In this document: positions 5,020-5,034 of the stretch, in pieces
Position numbering within the stretch: position 1 is the first letter of the stretch
Layout of the letters: every line of letters begins with the position of its first letter
DNA from: Oscillospiraceae bacterium
GTDB taxonomy: Bacteria; Bacillota; Clostridia; Oscillospirales; Oscillospiraceae
Assembly (NCBI GenBank): GCA_029067025.1
Contig: JAIEFH010000156.1
Coordinates: 1-5,034 of the forward strand
Reading direction: 5' to 3'
Length of the DNA stretch: 5,034 nt
Notes under the pieces: model-generated
Told to the model about the DNA's origin: nothing
What the model saw: the letters and a program-made list of their open reading frames with translations, nothing else
Database searches by the model: none
Program-made: the position numbers and the translations under genes

Positions 5020-5034
5020 GCTGCTGGCCGTAAC
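5012..5034 (+). CDS. Start of a gene running off the right edge
   Basis: An ATG at 5012 has the SD GGGAGGG (4998-5004) at 7-base spacing and overlaps the preceding stop. Only seven full codons are visible (MSKLLAV). Such a hydrophobic strand often precedes a P-loop in ATPases, but no P-loop is within the window, so the function is unknown. Confidence 0.55.

Noticed and set aside
1..5034. CRISPR array, tRNA, rRNA, insertion sequence ends or attachment sites
   Set aside because: No spaced direct repeats, cloverleaf, rRNA-like segment, transposase or paired terminal repeats were seen on either strand.

Overview
The window looks like accessory DNA from a gut-type Clostridia genome (Lachnospiraceae or Oscillospiraceae are the natural guesses). 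Genes carry strong AGGAGG-type ribosome binding sites. A GC-rich parA, parB, lipoprotein, thioester-adhesin series resembles the backbone of the Tn1549-like integrative conjugative elements common in these bacteria. That placement is from memory of gene order; no relaxase, VirD4, VirB4 or integrase gene lies in the window.

Layout. Bases 1-1283 (minus strand) hold an almost complete DUF262 (GmrSD-type) gene that runs off the left edge. Its N-terminal extension resembles sigma-70 region 1.1. It is divergent from a 62-residue small gene (1327-1515, plus). A TTGATT-17-CATAAT promoter for the small gene sits exactly on the DUF262 start codon. This left part is AT-rich. Bases 1516-1759 are non-coding and hold an intrinsic terminator and a second hairpin.

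From 1760 the DNA becomes GC-rich. parA (1760-2581) and parB (TTG start at 2538, to 3497) overlap and form a translationally coupled pair. parB carries a perfect 27-bp palindrome inside its reading frame. A possible 34-codon ORF (3494-3598) overlaps the parB stop. A leader with three successive stem-loops (3604-3670) then runs into the SD of a lipoprotein gene (3685-4503). That lipoprotein has a Pro/Ala/Thr-rich stalk and a compact C-terminal domain with two cysteines.

A strong terminator-like hairpin (4523-4555) lies only 25 bases before a secreted thioester (TQXA-type) surface protein gene. That gene stops after 117 codons, apparently truncated by a junction near 4926. Beyond the junction come a 30-codon ORF and the first seven codons of another gene.

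Working together: ParA/ParB probably serve maintenance of the element, and the lipoprotein and adhesin would act at the cell surface, plausibly in mating contact. The DUF262 gene is likely defence cargo. Notable points are the sigma-1.1-like/DUF262 fusion with its start-codon promoter, the palindrome in parB, the repeated hairpin-then-SD architecture, and the truncated adhesin.
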